Assembly: GCA_040510375.1 (NCBI GenBank)
Contig: JBEVJC010000017.1
Coordinates: 1 to 64,000, forward strand
Reading direction: 5' to 3'
Source of the DNA: JBEVJC01 sp040510375
GTDB lineage: Bacteria > Bacteroidota > Bacteroidia > Chitinophagales > Chitinophagaceae
Length of the DNA: 64,000 nucleotides
The notes beneath the pieces are model-generated. The model saw only the letters and a program-made list of their open reading frames with translations. It searched no databases and was not told the DNA's origin. Below are positions 18,034 to 26,499 of this stretch, in pieces. A program made the translations under genes and the position numbers. Numbering within the stretch: position 1 is the stretch's first letter; each line of letters begins with the position of its first letter.

Positions 18034-19395
18034 TTAATTTGTAGAGAAATGGAACTCAACCCTTCTGTTACGGGCCTTTCCTGCGGCAGTACCGTTATCA
18101 TCAACCGGCTGGTCCATACCAAAACCTTTGGTGATAAGCCTGTCTGCAGCAATTCCGCGTTTAGTCAGGGCTGTCTTCACTGCAGCTGCGCGTTTTTCAG
18201 ACAAGATCTGGTTCATCTCAGCCTTACCCACATTATCTGTATGACCGTCGATCTCCAGGTTAATTTCCTTGTACTGGTTCATATAAACCACAATCTCTGT
18301 CAGTTCTTTTAAAGAGTTAGCTGTTAATGCAGCTTTACCACTTACAAACTGGATATTTGATGCGCTGAACTTCGGTATAGCCGGACAACCTTCGTTTTCT
18401 TTCACACCTGGTATATTCGGACACTTGTCTTCCGGATCAGCAATACCGTCCTTATCGCTATCGGGAACCGGACAACCACCATACTGTGCAACTCCTTTTT
18501 CATTAGGGCATTTATCCTGCTCATCATTGATACCGTCGCCATCTGTATCAGGGATCGGACATCCATTGTATTTGGCATTACCGGCTACAGTCGGACATTT
18601 ATCCTGTTCATCATTCACCCCATCACCATCGGTATCAGGAATCGGGCAACCTTCGTATTTGGCATAACCAAACACAGTGGGGCATTTATCAATTGAATCC
18701 ACAACGCCATCGGCATCGGTATCAGAAGGAGGTAGTACCACCACTTCTACTACCGGAGGTGCTTTTTTAGGCTTGTTATTTCCAAAAAGCTTAAACTTTA
18801 AACCCGCCTGAAAACCCTGGTTGTAATAAAACGGAGCATCTTCATTTGCTTCGTCTGTGAGGATCTTGGTAAGGCCATGAGAATAACGTCCGAAGATGGT
18901 TACCCTTGCCCTTGGAAAAAATTCAATGCCACCGGTTGCAGAAATACTGTTTGATTTAAATTCTTCCTTGTTGTCCACTTCATCCTCCCGCTCCTTGGCG
19001 CCGGTACGGAAATCAAACTGGGGACCAACCGCCAGTGCCATCACTTCTCCAAAATGGAATTTGAAGAACAGGGGGACCGACAGGTAATTAAGTTGCTGGT
19101 CAGCAACCCTGCTTCCATTGAAATCGATCTTACTACCAACCGATGAATACAAAACCTGGGGCTCAATAGAGAAACCGCGGCTCAATGGGAAATTCAGGAA
19201 CGCGCCGGCTACATAACCCCATTTCCATTTGGATTCAATATTCATATCACCACGATCAGTGATCTTGAATCGGGAGTAGTTACCGCCTCCCAGCAGCCCA
19301 CCCCCTACGGATGGTAAAGTTCTGTTTGTGTTTTGAGCAATCACACTTAATCCCAGGGAGAAGGTAAAAAGTGCGAGCAGACTGAGTCGTTTCAT
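18034..19395 (-). CDS. OmpA-family protein with beta-barrel and thrombospondin type 3 repeats
   Basis: A 453-residue outer-membrane protein. The ATG at 19395 starts a signal peptide (MKRLSLLALFTFSLGLSVIAQ). Residues up to about 210 look like an 8-stranded PorT-type barrel. Then come four to five DxDxDG calcium-binding repeats, each ending in KCP and GCP (about 225-345). The last ~110 residues are an OmpA peptidoglycan-binding domain (IDGHTDNVG, then GFGMDQP and ARNRRVEFHF). It should tether the outer membrane to the cell wall. It is monocistronic, with a strong terminator downstream. A short palindrome, GCAATTTTTAATTGC (19418-19432), lies in the 5' leader. Confidence 0.9.
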   Translation of the reverse strand: MKRLSLLALFTFSLGLSVIAQNTNRTLPSVGGGLLGGGNYSRFKITDRGDMNIESKWKWGYVAGAFLNFPLSRGFSIEPQVLYSSVGSKIDFNGSRVADQQLNYLSVPLFFKFHFGEVMALAVGPQFDFRTGAKEREDEVDNKEEFKSNSISATGGIEFFPRARVTIFGRYSHGLTKILTDEANEDAPFYYNQGFQAGLKFKLFGNNKPKKAPPVVEVVVLPPSDTDADGVVDSIDKCPTVFGYAKYEGCPIPDTDGDGVNDEQDKCPTVAGNAKYNGCPIPDTDGDGINDEQDKCPNEKGVAQYGGCPVPDSDKDGIADPEDKCPNIPGVKENEGCPAIPKFSASNIQFVSGKAALTANSLKELTEIVVYMNQYKEINLEIDGHTDNVGKAEMNQILSEKRAAAVKTALTKRGIAADRLITKGFGMDQPVDDNGTAAGKARNRRVEFHFSTN

Positions 19396-19642
19396 GTTGA
19401 GTTTTTTGAGTTTGGATGCAATTTTTAATTGCGTTTTTATAAGGTTTGGTAACAGTACTTCTGACAAGTGCTGTACCAGATTGTTAAAGACAGGTCATGC
19501 ACTGCCTTCGTGATAGAATTAATGATTAACCCCGAGAAACCTAAGGGTGTGAACATTCAGGTTTATTAACCATCCATTGATGGGGGCTTTTTTTTCTCTT
19601 AGTGGGGTAAGTTGACTGATGAAGTCTGTATAAATAACTGGC

Positions 19643-20026
19643 TTATGATTGCCGGCTTTTAAAAAAGTCGCGGACCTTTGCAATTACCTGTGGGTCGGTT
19701 AACTGACCTGAAGTATCAAGTGTAATCTGTTTGCCATTGAACTGCGCATCTTCTTTCAGGTGATGCTGCAATTGTTCCTGAGCCTGACCAGGACCAAATA
19801 CCAGGATCTCATCGAATGTTGTCAACTGTTGTGACAGCTCCTTGAAATACTTGAGTTGCTCGGTATGTTTGCCATTGTTCCGGGCATGTTCACTGCCACC
19901 GCTCTGGCTGTCCGTAGCTGCAACCCTTGCACTTATTTCAAACTCCGTAGTCTGGTTTTTCGAAATAATGAGCGCGTGTTTGCCATCCAGCCAGATGCCG
20001 GCAAATTGTTTGTCTTTATGATTCAT
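19643..20026 (-). CDS. Small protein resembling eRF1 domain 3 / host-attachment family
   Basis: A 127-residue cytosolic protein. The pattern FAGIWLDGKHALI near the N-terminus and FDEILVFGPGQAQEQL in the second half resembles the bacterial eRF1-like (baeRF) and host-attachment families, which share a ribosome-associated alpha/beta fold. The assignment is from pattern recognition and is weak. It begins 16 bp after the stop of the coiled-coil gene at 20043 and is likely co-transcribed with it. Confidence 0.5.
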   Translation of the reverse strand: MNHKDKQFAGIWLDGKHALIISKNQTTEFEISARVAATDSQSGGSEHARNNGKHTEQLKYFKELSQQLTTFDEILVFGPGQAQEQLQHHLKEDAQFNGKQITLDTSGQLTDPQVIAKVRDFFKSRQS

Positions 20027-20042
20027 AATTATTTTTTGTTGA

Positions 20043-20717
20043 CTAATTTTTTACTGAACGCTGTTTCAGGGCTTCTACTGCAGCACGTAGTTTGGCAACT
20101 TCAGCAGCCTGTTGTTCAATCGAAACACGATTGTTAACAAGGTCAGCATTCAGTTCTTCTATTTTTTTGCGGAGGGATTTATCTTCGTCCTGCAGTTTTT
20201 CCATTTTTTTCTCTGCATCTGCAAGGTCTTTCTCCTGTTGCAGCAATTCCTGCTGCAAAGAATAACTCGCCGTATTTGCAACAAAACCATTCAGGAATCC
20301 GGTTGCAGCTGCAAATGTGGTGGGATCACTTTGTGCCGAAATAAAATTATCGTAGCCCTTACTTACCAGCATCGACATCACAGAAATATCTTTTTCTTTT
20401 CTGCTTTTACGTTCCACTTTGAAATACAGGTCCAGCTTCTCATTGTTCAGATCGGGCAGTTGTACCCCATTAAAGACATAAAATCCGTCTTTTGTATTCC
20501 TTTTCCAGAACATAGCCCCCGTGGTTTCAGGCTTATAACCGGTTTCCTTGAGCTTCTGCAGCAGGGTACCTTCCGCCATATCAGTATTACTTGCCAGCTC
20601 AATCCGGAGCCCGGGCTGCATTTTATCGTCGATCTCGATGGTACTTGAGGTAGATTGGCCTGAAATGCTGGAGAATCCAGCGGAAAGCACGAAGGCCAGA
20701 ACAATTAGTTTACGCAT
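20043..20717 (-). CDS. Exported coiled-coil protein, unknown function
   Basis: A 224-residue protein with a signal peptide from the ATG at 20717 (MRKLIVLAFVLSAGFSSISGQ); the longer frame upstream adds only an unlikely tail. The middle (about 40-125) is a compact alpha/beta segment. From about residue 145 to the end there is a heptad-rich coiled coil (QQELLQQEKDLADAEKKM and beyond). I do not recognise the family. It is the first gene of a probable pair with the eRF1-like gene. Confidence 0.65.
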   Translation of the reverse strand: MRKLIVLAFVLSAGFSSISGQSTSSTIEIDDKMQPGLRIELASNTDMAEGTLLQKLKETGYKPETTGAMFWKRNTKDGFYVFNGVQLPDLNNEKLDLYFKVERKSRKEKDISVMSMLVSKGYDNFISAQSDPTTFAAATGFLNGFVANTASYSLQQELLQQEKDLADAEKKMEKLQDEDKSLRKKIEELNADLVNNRVSIEQQAAEVAKLRAAVEALKQRSVKN

Positions 20718-20830
20718 TGGAGCAGTTTTATATTGAGGTTGTGCGATGAACCCGCACATACCTATATATGAAACGCCATGCCACGATTGGCGCCACGCCT
20801 TATTCAGCCAGTGTTACATTGCAAGAAAGG

Positions 20831-21742
20831 TTACCAGGCACCTTTGACCTGCATCTTTATAACATATACTGATTCGGAAGCAGTAATAAAAAGCTGGTCG
20901 CCGTTTCGGCCACCAAAACACAGGTTGGCAACCCACCTGGAGGGAATGGGAAGAAAGAAGACCTTTGTGCCGGAGGGATCAAATGCAGTTACCCCCTGTC
21001 CGGTGAGGTAGAGGTTGCCCAGTTGGTCCAGCGTCATACCATCGGAACCTTTTTCAACAAATAATTGCCTGCCGCTTACATTACCGGCACTGTTGATAGT
21101 ATAACGATAGGTCTTGCCGGCACCAATATCAGACACATATAAAATTTTCCCATCGGGAGTGCCAACAATCCCATTGGGACGAACCATTGTTGAATCCAGT
21201 AAAATGGCGGACGATGCGCCGGCAGGCAGGTAATAAAGCCCTTCATAAGGGAGATCACTCTTTTTGCGGGTCCAGTAATCACGCTGGTAATAAGGGTCGG
21301 TGAAATAGATCCCCCCGCTGCGGTCCAGCCAGAGATCATTCGGCCCGTTAAAAGCCTTACCTGGCGAACCTTTCAATAATACGGTTATCTGTTTATCGGG
21401 ACTGATCGAAAGAAGTTCATTGTGTTCATCTGCGCAGGAAATGATAGCTCCGTCCTTTCCAATATACAAGCCGTTTGACCGACCCGCACTATCCATGAAC
21501 AGCGAAAGTTTACCATCGATATCATATTTCCAGATCTGGTCGCGGGGCTGGTCGGTGAAATAGATTGACCCGTCCTTGTCCGCAGCAGGACCCTCCGTAA
21601 ATACAAACTGGCTGGAAACGAGATGAGGCGTATCGTTGGTGAATGAATCCGGCGGGTTAACGATCTGGTTAGAACTATTGTTTCGGCTGCCGGTACAGGC
21701 TGCAAGTAACACCAGACTAAAGAAGATCGTTCCCTTTACCAT
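20831..21742 (-). CDS. SMP-30/gluconolactonase-like lipoprotein
   Basis: A 303-residue six-bladed beta-propeller of the SMP-30/gluconolactonase/LRE family. The N-terminus is a lipoprotein signal (LVLLAACTG). FTEGPAADKDGSIYFTD is the first metal-binding region (Glu), GPNDLWLDRSGGIYFTDP carries the Asn ligand, and VRPNGIVG and VSDIGAGK follow with the remaining ligands. It probably hydrolyses a sugar lactone or a related ester in the periplasm. It begins 3 bp after the desaturase stop, so the two are coupled. Confidence 0.88.
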   Translation of the reverse strand: MVKGTIFFSLVLLAACTGSRNNSSNQIVNPPDSFTNDTPHLVSSQFVFTEGPAADKDGSIYFTDQPRDQIWKYDIDGKLSLFMDSAGRSNGLYIGKDGAIISCADEHNELLSISPDKQITVLLKGSPGKAFNGPNDLWLDRSGGIYFTDPYYQRDYWTRKKSDLPYEGLYYLPAGASSAILLDSTMVRPNGIVGTPDGKILYVSDIGAGKTYRYTINSAGNVSGRQLFVEKGSDGMTLDQLGNLYLTGQGVTAFDPSGTKVFFLPIPSRWVANLCFGGRNGDQLFITASESVYVIKMQVKGAW

Positions 21743-21745
21743 AAG

Positions 21746-22474
21746 CTAAATAAGTTTGATCACCCCCACCTTGTTCAACCCCAGCATTATAATATACGTA
21801 AGATCGAACTCAAACCATTTGCGGGCGAAGTTTGCATTGTCTTTATCGTGATGATGGTTGTTCTGGAATAATTCACCCATCAATAATACACCAAATGGCG
21901 TAGAATTTTTTGAATGATCACCATTTTTATAATTACTGTACCCATATTTATGACCGCACCAGTTAACGATTGCTCCCTGGATGGGACCCATCAGGAAATG
22001 CAGGGGCAATAAAAGGAACCACCAAAGGCTCGGTGCAAAGTAAATATAAAAAGCCGTGTACGCAGCAGCAAATAAAAGACGGGTAATTGTTTTGTGACCA
22101 ATCCGGTCAAGCTTCTCCCATCTTGGAAGATAGGCTTCCACAAACTGGGGTTCCGGCAGGTTTTTCCCGGTACTGAATCCGGTAAAAATCTTTGAGGTAT
22201 GCATCATCATTCCCCACACATCATGGAAAAAAAGTGGCGAATGCGGATCCTTCTCCGTATCACTGTAGGTATGATGCATCCGGTGCATCACCCCATAAGC
22301 ACTTGGCACCAGGTACGATGACCCCTGTGTAAACCAGGTCAGGAAATAAATGATCTTCTCCATCTTCCTGCCGGTAGTGTACATCTGATGGGATGCATAA
22401 CGATGCAGGAAAAAAGAATGGAAAAACAGAGACAGAAACCAATGGGAAAAAAAGAAAATGAGGATCGCTACCAT
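21746..22474 (-). CDS. Membrane fatty acid desaturase
   Basis: A 242-residue integral membrane, di-iron desaturase of the acyl-CoA / acyl-lipid delta-9 type. The three histidine boxes are present: HRYASH near the N-terminus, HRMHH in the middle and HHHDKDN near the C-terminus. Hydrophobic stretches at the start and around residues 120-160 form the membrane segments. It introduces a double bond into fatty acyl chains and so affects membrane fluidity. At about 240 residues it is a compact member. The SMP-30 gene follows after 3 bp, a pairing that I cannot explain from known pathways. Confidence 0.87.
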   Translation of the reverse strand: MVAILIFFFSHWFLSLFFHSFFLHRYASHQMYTTGRKMEKIIYFLTWFTQGSSYLVPSAYGVMHRMHHTYSDTEKDPHSPLFFHDVWGMMMHTSKIFTGFSTGKNLPEPQFVEAYLPRWEKLDRIGHKTITRLLFAAAYTAFYIYFAPSLWWFLLLPLHFLMGPIQGAIVNWCGHKYGYSNYKNGDHSKNSTPFGVLLMGELFQNNHHHDKDNANFARKWFEFDLTYIIMLGLNKVGVIKLI

Positions 22475-22679
22475 GAAAATTATTGATGTGCAAAAGTAGT
22501 GATAATACGGTGACTGTTAGTGTCAATTCTTGTTGAATTTTGTCATAAAACCCGGATGGGGACCACACTTTAGCGTTCGTTATAATATAATCAATCCTTC
22601 CGGGCATAGTACTGCCCGGATCCATGCAGGTCAGATGGAGAAAGTCAGGTCTTTTCACAATTGCAGGTTAAGGTTTATT

Positions 22680-23267
22680 TCAGGGTGTGCCTTCCGTTAC
22701 ATCATCGTTTGCATCACTGCCAAGACTGAAATATTGATTTTCTTCATCTTCATTAACCGCATCTTCCGATCCCGCATCCTCTTCTTCCGGAACATCAAGA
22801 TCGTCGCCTGTTGCCGACATATTTTCAGAAGCTTCGTTTAACAAGTCACCATCCTCATCTGTACTATCAAGAGAAACACGATTAAAGTCTTCATCATCCC
22901 CACCATCGAGATCCTGGTCTTTATCACCCAGCAACTCCAGGTCCTCTTTTGTTACATCTGCTTCGGTGCCCATTACTATCTCCACCTCATCGTCATCAGA
23001 CATGGTCACTCCGTCTTTCCGTTCATCAGCTGTAGTGTCGAGACCTTCCTCTGCGATTTCTTCCTCATCCATCAGGTCGGTAAATTCATCTGCTTCATCA
23101 ATGCTGTCCGCTCCGGGCGCCTGCGACTCTTCCGTCACAACCGAATACGATTCATCCTGCCCGATTTTTTCCAGGTTACGCGAGGAGGTAGTGGAAGATT
23201 TGTCGGACTGGTCACCTGTCAGGTAACTCTCCTGCCCGTCCTGATCCGGAACTTTTTTGTTTGCCAT
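22680..23267 (-). CDS. Acidic low-complexity protein, Bacteroidota-specific
   Basis: A 195-residue, strongly acidic, probably disordered cytosolic protein with no signal peptide. The C-terminal half contains the segments KEDLELLGDKDQDLD and DLDVPEEED followed by ENQYFSLG, which I recall as a recurrent pattern in uncharacterised small acidic proteins of Bacteroidota. Its role is unknown. A second acidic protein of similar type is encoded at 38845-39342. Confidence 0.75.
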   Translation of the reverse strand: MANKKVPDQDGQESYLTGDQSDKSSTTSSRNLEKIGQDESYSVVTEESQAPGADSIDEADEFTDLMDEEEIAEEGLDTTADERKDGVTMSDDDEVEIVMGTEADVTKEDLELLGDKDQDLDGGDDEDFNRVSLDSTDEDGDLLNEASENMSATGDDLDVPEEEDAGSEDAVNEDEENQYFSLGSDANDDVTEGTP

Positions 23268-23568
23268 GATTATTAATTAAGAATCTAAAAAATGGATTAC
23301 CTGCACCACCAGGTGCCTGGCATCAATTAATAGACATCAACAAGGATGCCATCCGTTACGGCTAAACATGATTACCCTTTCTGAAAACAAGACCCCTGCA
23401 ATTTTTTTTCCTCCGGGTTACCGGCCTCACTCCTGAACCGTCCATTTCTACAATTCAATACTATGGCCAATTACGTGATAATCTGATCGTTCGCCCGGAT
23501 TTAAAAATTCTAATGTGTAATTAGTACACTTTCCCCTATCTTCGGTTTACCGAAACAACGCTTGACCG
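23268..23568. other. Intergenic region, divergent promoters
   Basis: About 300 bp between the divergent acidic-protein and amylase genes. A TATCTTCG element near 23537-23544 is close to the TAnnTTTG -7 consensus and could serve the starch locus. There is no clear hairpin beyond a 5-bp stem (GCACC...GGTGC) near 23300. No SusR-type regulator gene is present. Confidence 0.45.
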
Positions 23569-26460
23569 ATGAAACGATTGCCCGCCTTCCTGATTGGATT
23601 AATCATCCTGCCCTGCTACCTGCATGCGCAACTCCTTACTATTTCCCCGGAATTCCCGACCGACAATGAACCGATCACTATTACAATGGATGCCAGCAAG
23701 GGCAACAAGGGGTTATTTAATTTTTCCGGAAATGTTTACCTGCATATCGGACTTATTACCAGTTACAGCAGTGATGGGAACGATTGGAAACATGCACCAT
23801 TTGAATGGGGTACCACTCCCGCAAACGGACAGGCAACATCAGCTGGTAACAACAAATGGACATTCACCATTAATAATATCCGGAGTTTTTTCGGGATGAC
23901 CGATGTCAATGAAGTTGTAAAGGCAATCGCCATCCTTTATCGCGATGGGGCGGGAAATATAGTACAAAGAAATGCCGACGGAAGTAATATGTACCTACCC
24001 GTTTATCAGTCGGCCCTTGCCGCAAGGTTTATCAAACCATTCTTCCAGCCTACACTTGTTCCCATACAGGAGCCGTTCACGATGGACCTGAACGCAAGCC
24101 TGCCGATAGAAGCCGTTGCCAGCAAGCCTTCCAACATCTCATTATTCCTGAACGGTTCATTGGTACAGACTGCTGTCAACACCACATCACTCCTCGCCAA
24201 CCCCGTCATCACCCAGGCAGGCAACAATATCCTTCGGCTTGAAGTAACAAGTGGAGCAGAGACTGTTTCAGACTCCGTTAAATTTTTTACAAACGGTGCA
24301 GTTAATGTAGCACCGTTACCAACCGGCACCATCCAGGGTATCAACTATCTCAGTGGCAACACCTCAGTGGTTCTCGCGCTCTACGCTCCCAACAAACAAC
24401 GGGTAACGGTGATCGGTGAATTTCCGGGCAGCAACTGGACTGAACAACAGGCATACCAGATGAACCGTACACCCGATGGTAATATGTGGTGGTTGCAGAT
24501 CGATGGCCTGACAGCCGGCACCGAGTATGCCTATCAGTACCTGGTAGATGGTTCCCTGAAAATCGCCGACCCTTACACTGAAAAAATCCTTGACCCCTAT
24601 AATAATAACGATAGTTATATCAGCACCAGTACCTATCCCGGGCTGAAAGCCTATCCGGCAGGGCAGTCCGGCATCGTTAGCCTGTTACAGACCAATGCTC
24701 CCGAATATACCTGGACCAGCACCGGTTTCAACCGTCCTGATAAACGCAACCTGTTTATTTACGAATTGCTGCTGCGTGATTTTGTAGCTACGCACGACTG
24801 GAAAACCTTGTCCGACACAGTTGGCTATCTCAAACGCCTTGGTGTCAATGCTGTTGAACTTCTCCCTTTTAATGAATTTGAGGGTAATGAAAGCTGGGGT
24901 TATAATCCTGATTTTTATTTCGCTCCGGATAAATACTACGGACCAAAAAACACACTCAAAGCCTTTATTGATCTCTGCCACCAGAATGGAATTGCTGTAA
25001 TCATGGACATTGCACTCAATCATTCCTTTGGTCTTTCACCCATGGTACAATTGTACTGGGATGCAGCCCGCAACCGGCCTTCAACGGAAAATCCCTGGTT
25101 CAATCCCACCCCGCGACATTCCTTTAATGTGGGTTATGATATGAACCATGAATCTGCTGCAACCAATTATTTCTTCAGCCGCGTTACCGCGCACTGGCTG
25201 AAAGAATACCGGATCGATGGTTTCCGTTTTGACCTGTCTAAAGGGTTTACCCAAAAACAATCCTGCGATGCCGATGGCAATAATTGCAACTTCGATAACT
25301 GGAATGGTTACGATGCCGGCCGTATTGCTACCTGGAAAAAATATTATGATACCGTGCAGCTGCATGGTGCCGGTTCGTATGCCATCCTGGAACATCTCGG
25401 GGTGAATGAAGAAGAAAAAGAACTAAGCGATTATGGTATGTTACTCTGGGGAAATATCAATCATAATTTTTCCGAAGCATCGATGGGTTACATGAACGAA
25501 TCGAATTTTAACTGGGCCCTGCATTCAGTACGTGAATGGAATAATCCTTCGGTAGTGGCCTATATGGAAAGCCACGACGAAGAACGTCTCGCCTTCCGTA
25601 ATATTAACTATGGTGCAACTGATGGATCATATAATATCAAAGACACCAGCACATCATTAAAAAGACTTGAACTGGCAGCTACCTTCCTGATGAGTATACC
25701 CGGACCAAAAATGATCTGGCAATTTGGAGAGGTGGGATATGAATATTCCATAAATACCTGTACCGATGGTACCATTAATGATGGCTGCCGGTTGAGTAAT
25801 AAACCAATCCGCTGGGACTATATGAACCAGCCCCGCCGCAGGGCATTGTATGATCTCTATGCTAAACTGGCCGCACTCAGGAACGATCCTGGTTACAAAG
25901 ACATTTTTATTGCAAATAATATTACCATTGAACAGGATCTGGGTAGCACGATCAAATGGTTACGGTTGCGGTCGGCCCAGGATTCAAGCCTGGTCTGTGT
26001 TATAGGCAACTTCAATACCCGGTCGCAAGCCGCAGGTTTCCGGTTTCCTAAATCAGGTGAATGGACTGAATACTTCAGCAATACCAAATTCATGGCAACC
26101 GGTAATGCCCAGGTTATCCCGATGTTGGCAGGTGAATACCGCATTTTTATAAAAAAGGCGACTAACGGTAGCGGTCCCATCAATCCGGTTGAACCACCCA
26201 ACCGCATCGTTTCACTTGTCCCAAACCCCGTGTCGGAGCAGTCGATCCTTTTTTTCAATGCCCCTGCACCGGGCAGGTTGCAGGCAACCATTTTCAGTGT
26301 GGACGGAAAACAAATACGGACTGTATTTGATGCTACCATTACCAGTGGTACACAACAAATCCCATTGGGAACCCTTACCAGACAACTCGCCTCAGGTTTT
26401 TATTTTATAAAAGTGAAAGGCGCCGGAATAGACGAGACGATGAGATTTATAAAACGATAG
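23569..26460 (+). CDS. Secreted GH13 alpha-amylase with N-terminal modules and T9SS tail
   Basis: A 963-residue exported starch hydrolase. After the signal peptide (cleavage near LHAQ) come a beta-sandwich (about 20-150) and an Ig-like segment (150-245), then an isoamylase-type N-domain (APNKQRVTVIGEFPG), and the GH13 barrel (about 390-790). The nucleophile Asp555 is in GFRFDLSKG, the acid/base Glu608 in AILEHLG and Asp670 in ESHDEERL. The last ~75 residues form a T9SS type A sorting domain (VPNPVSEQS, GFYFIKVKG). It is thus sent to the surface by T9SS, not anchored as a SusG lipoprotein. It heads the starch operon. Confidence 0.93.
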   Translation: MKRLPAFLIGLIILPCYLHAQLLTISPEFPTDNEPITITMDASKGNKGLFNFSGNVYLHIGLITSYSSDGNDWKHAPFEWGTTPANGQATSAGNNKWTFTINNIRSFFGMTDVNEVVKAIAILYRDGAGNIVQRNADGSNMYLPVYQSALAARFIKPFFQPTLVPIQEPFTMDLNASLPIEAVASKPSNISLFLNGSLVQTAVNTTSLLANPVITQAGNNILRLEVTSGAETVSDSVKFFTNGAVNVAPLPTGTIQGINYLSGNTSVVLALYAPNKQRVTVIGEFPGSNWTEQQAYQMNRTPDGNMWWLQIDGLTAGTEYAYQYLVDGSLKIADPYTEKILDPYNNNDSYISTSTYPGLKAYPAGQSGIVSLLQTNAPEYTWTSTGFNRPDKRNLFIYELLLRDFVATHDWKTLSDTVGYLKRLGVNAVELLPFNEFEGNESWGYNPDFYFAPDKYYGPKNTLKAFIDLCHQNGIAVIMDIALNHSFGLSPMVQLYWDAARNRPSTENPWFNPTPRHSFNVGYDMNHESAATNYFFSRVTAHWLKEYRIDGFRFDLSKGFTQKQSCDADGNNCNFDNWNGYDAGRIATWKKYYDTVQLHGAGSYAILEHLGVNEEEKELSDYGMLLWGNINHNFSEASMGYMNESNFNWALHSVREWNNPSVVAYMESHDEERLAFRNINYGATDGSYNIKDTSTSLKRLELAATFLMSIPGPKMIWQFGEVGYEYSINTCTDGTINDGCRLSNKPIRWDYMNQPRRRALYDLYAKLAALRNDPGYKDIFIANNITIEQDLGSTIKWLRLRSAQDSSLVCVIGNFNTRSQAAGFRFPKSGEWTEYFSNTKFMATGNAQVIPMLAGEYRIFIKKATNGSGPINPVEPPNRIVSLVPNPVSEQSILFFNAPAPGRLQATIFSVDGKQIRTVFDATITSGTQQIPLGTLTRQLASGFYFIKVKGAGIDETMRFIKR

Positions 26461-26499
26461 GAACACTCAATTATTTATCTAACGCTAATACGCTTGCTT

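Noticed and set aside
19570..19592. CCATC...GATGG hairpin followed by a T-run
   Set aside because: It points along the plus strand, but both neighbouring genes are on the minus strand and no plus-strand transcript is expected there.
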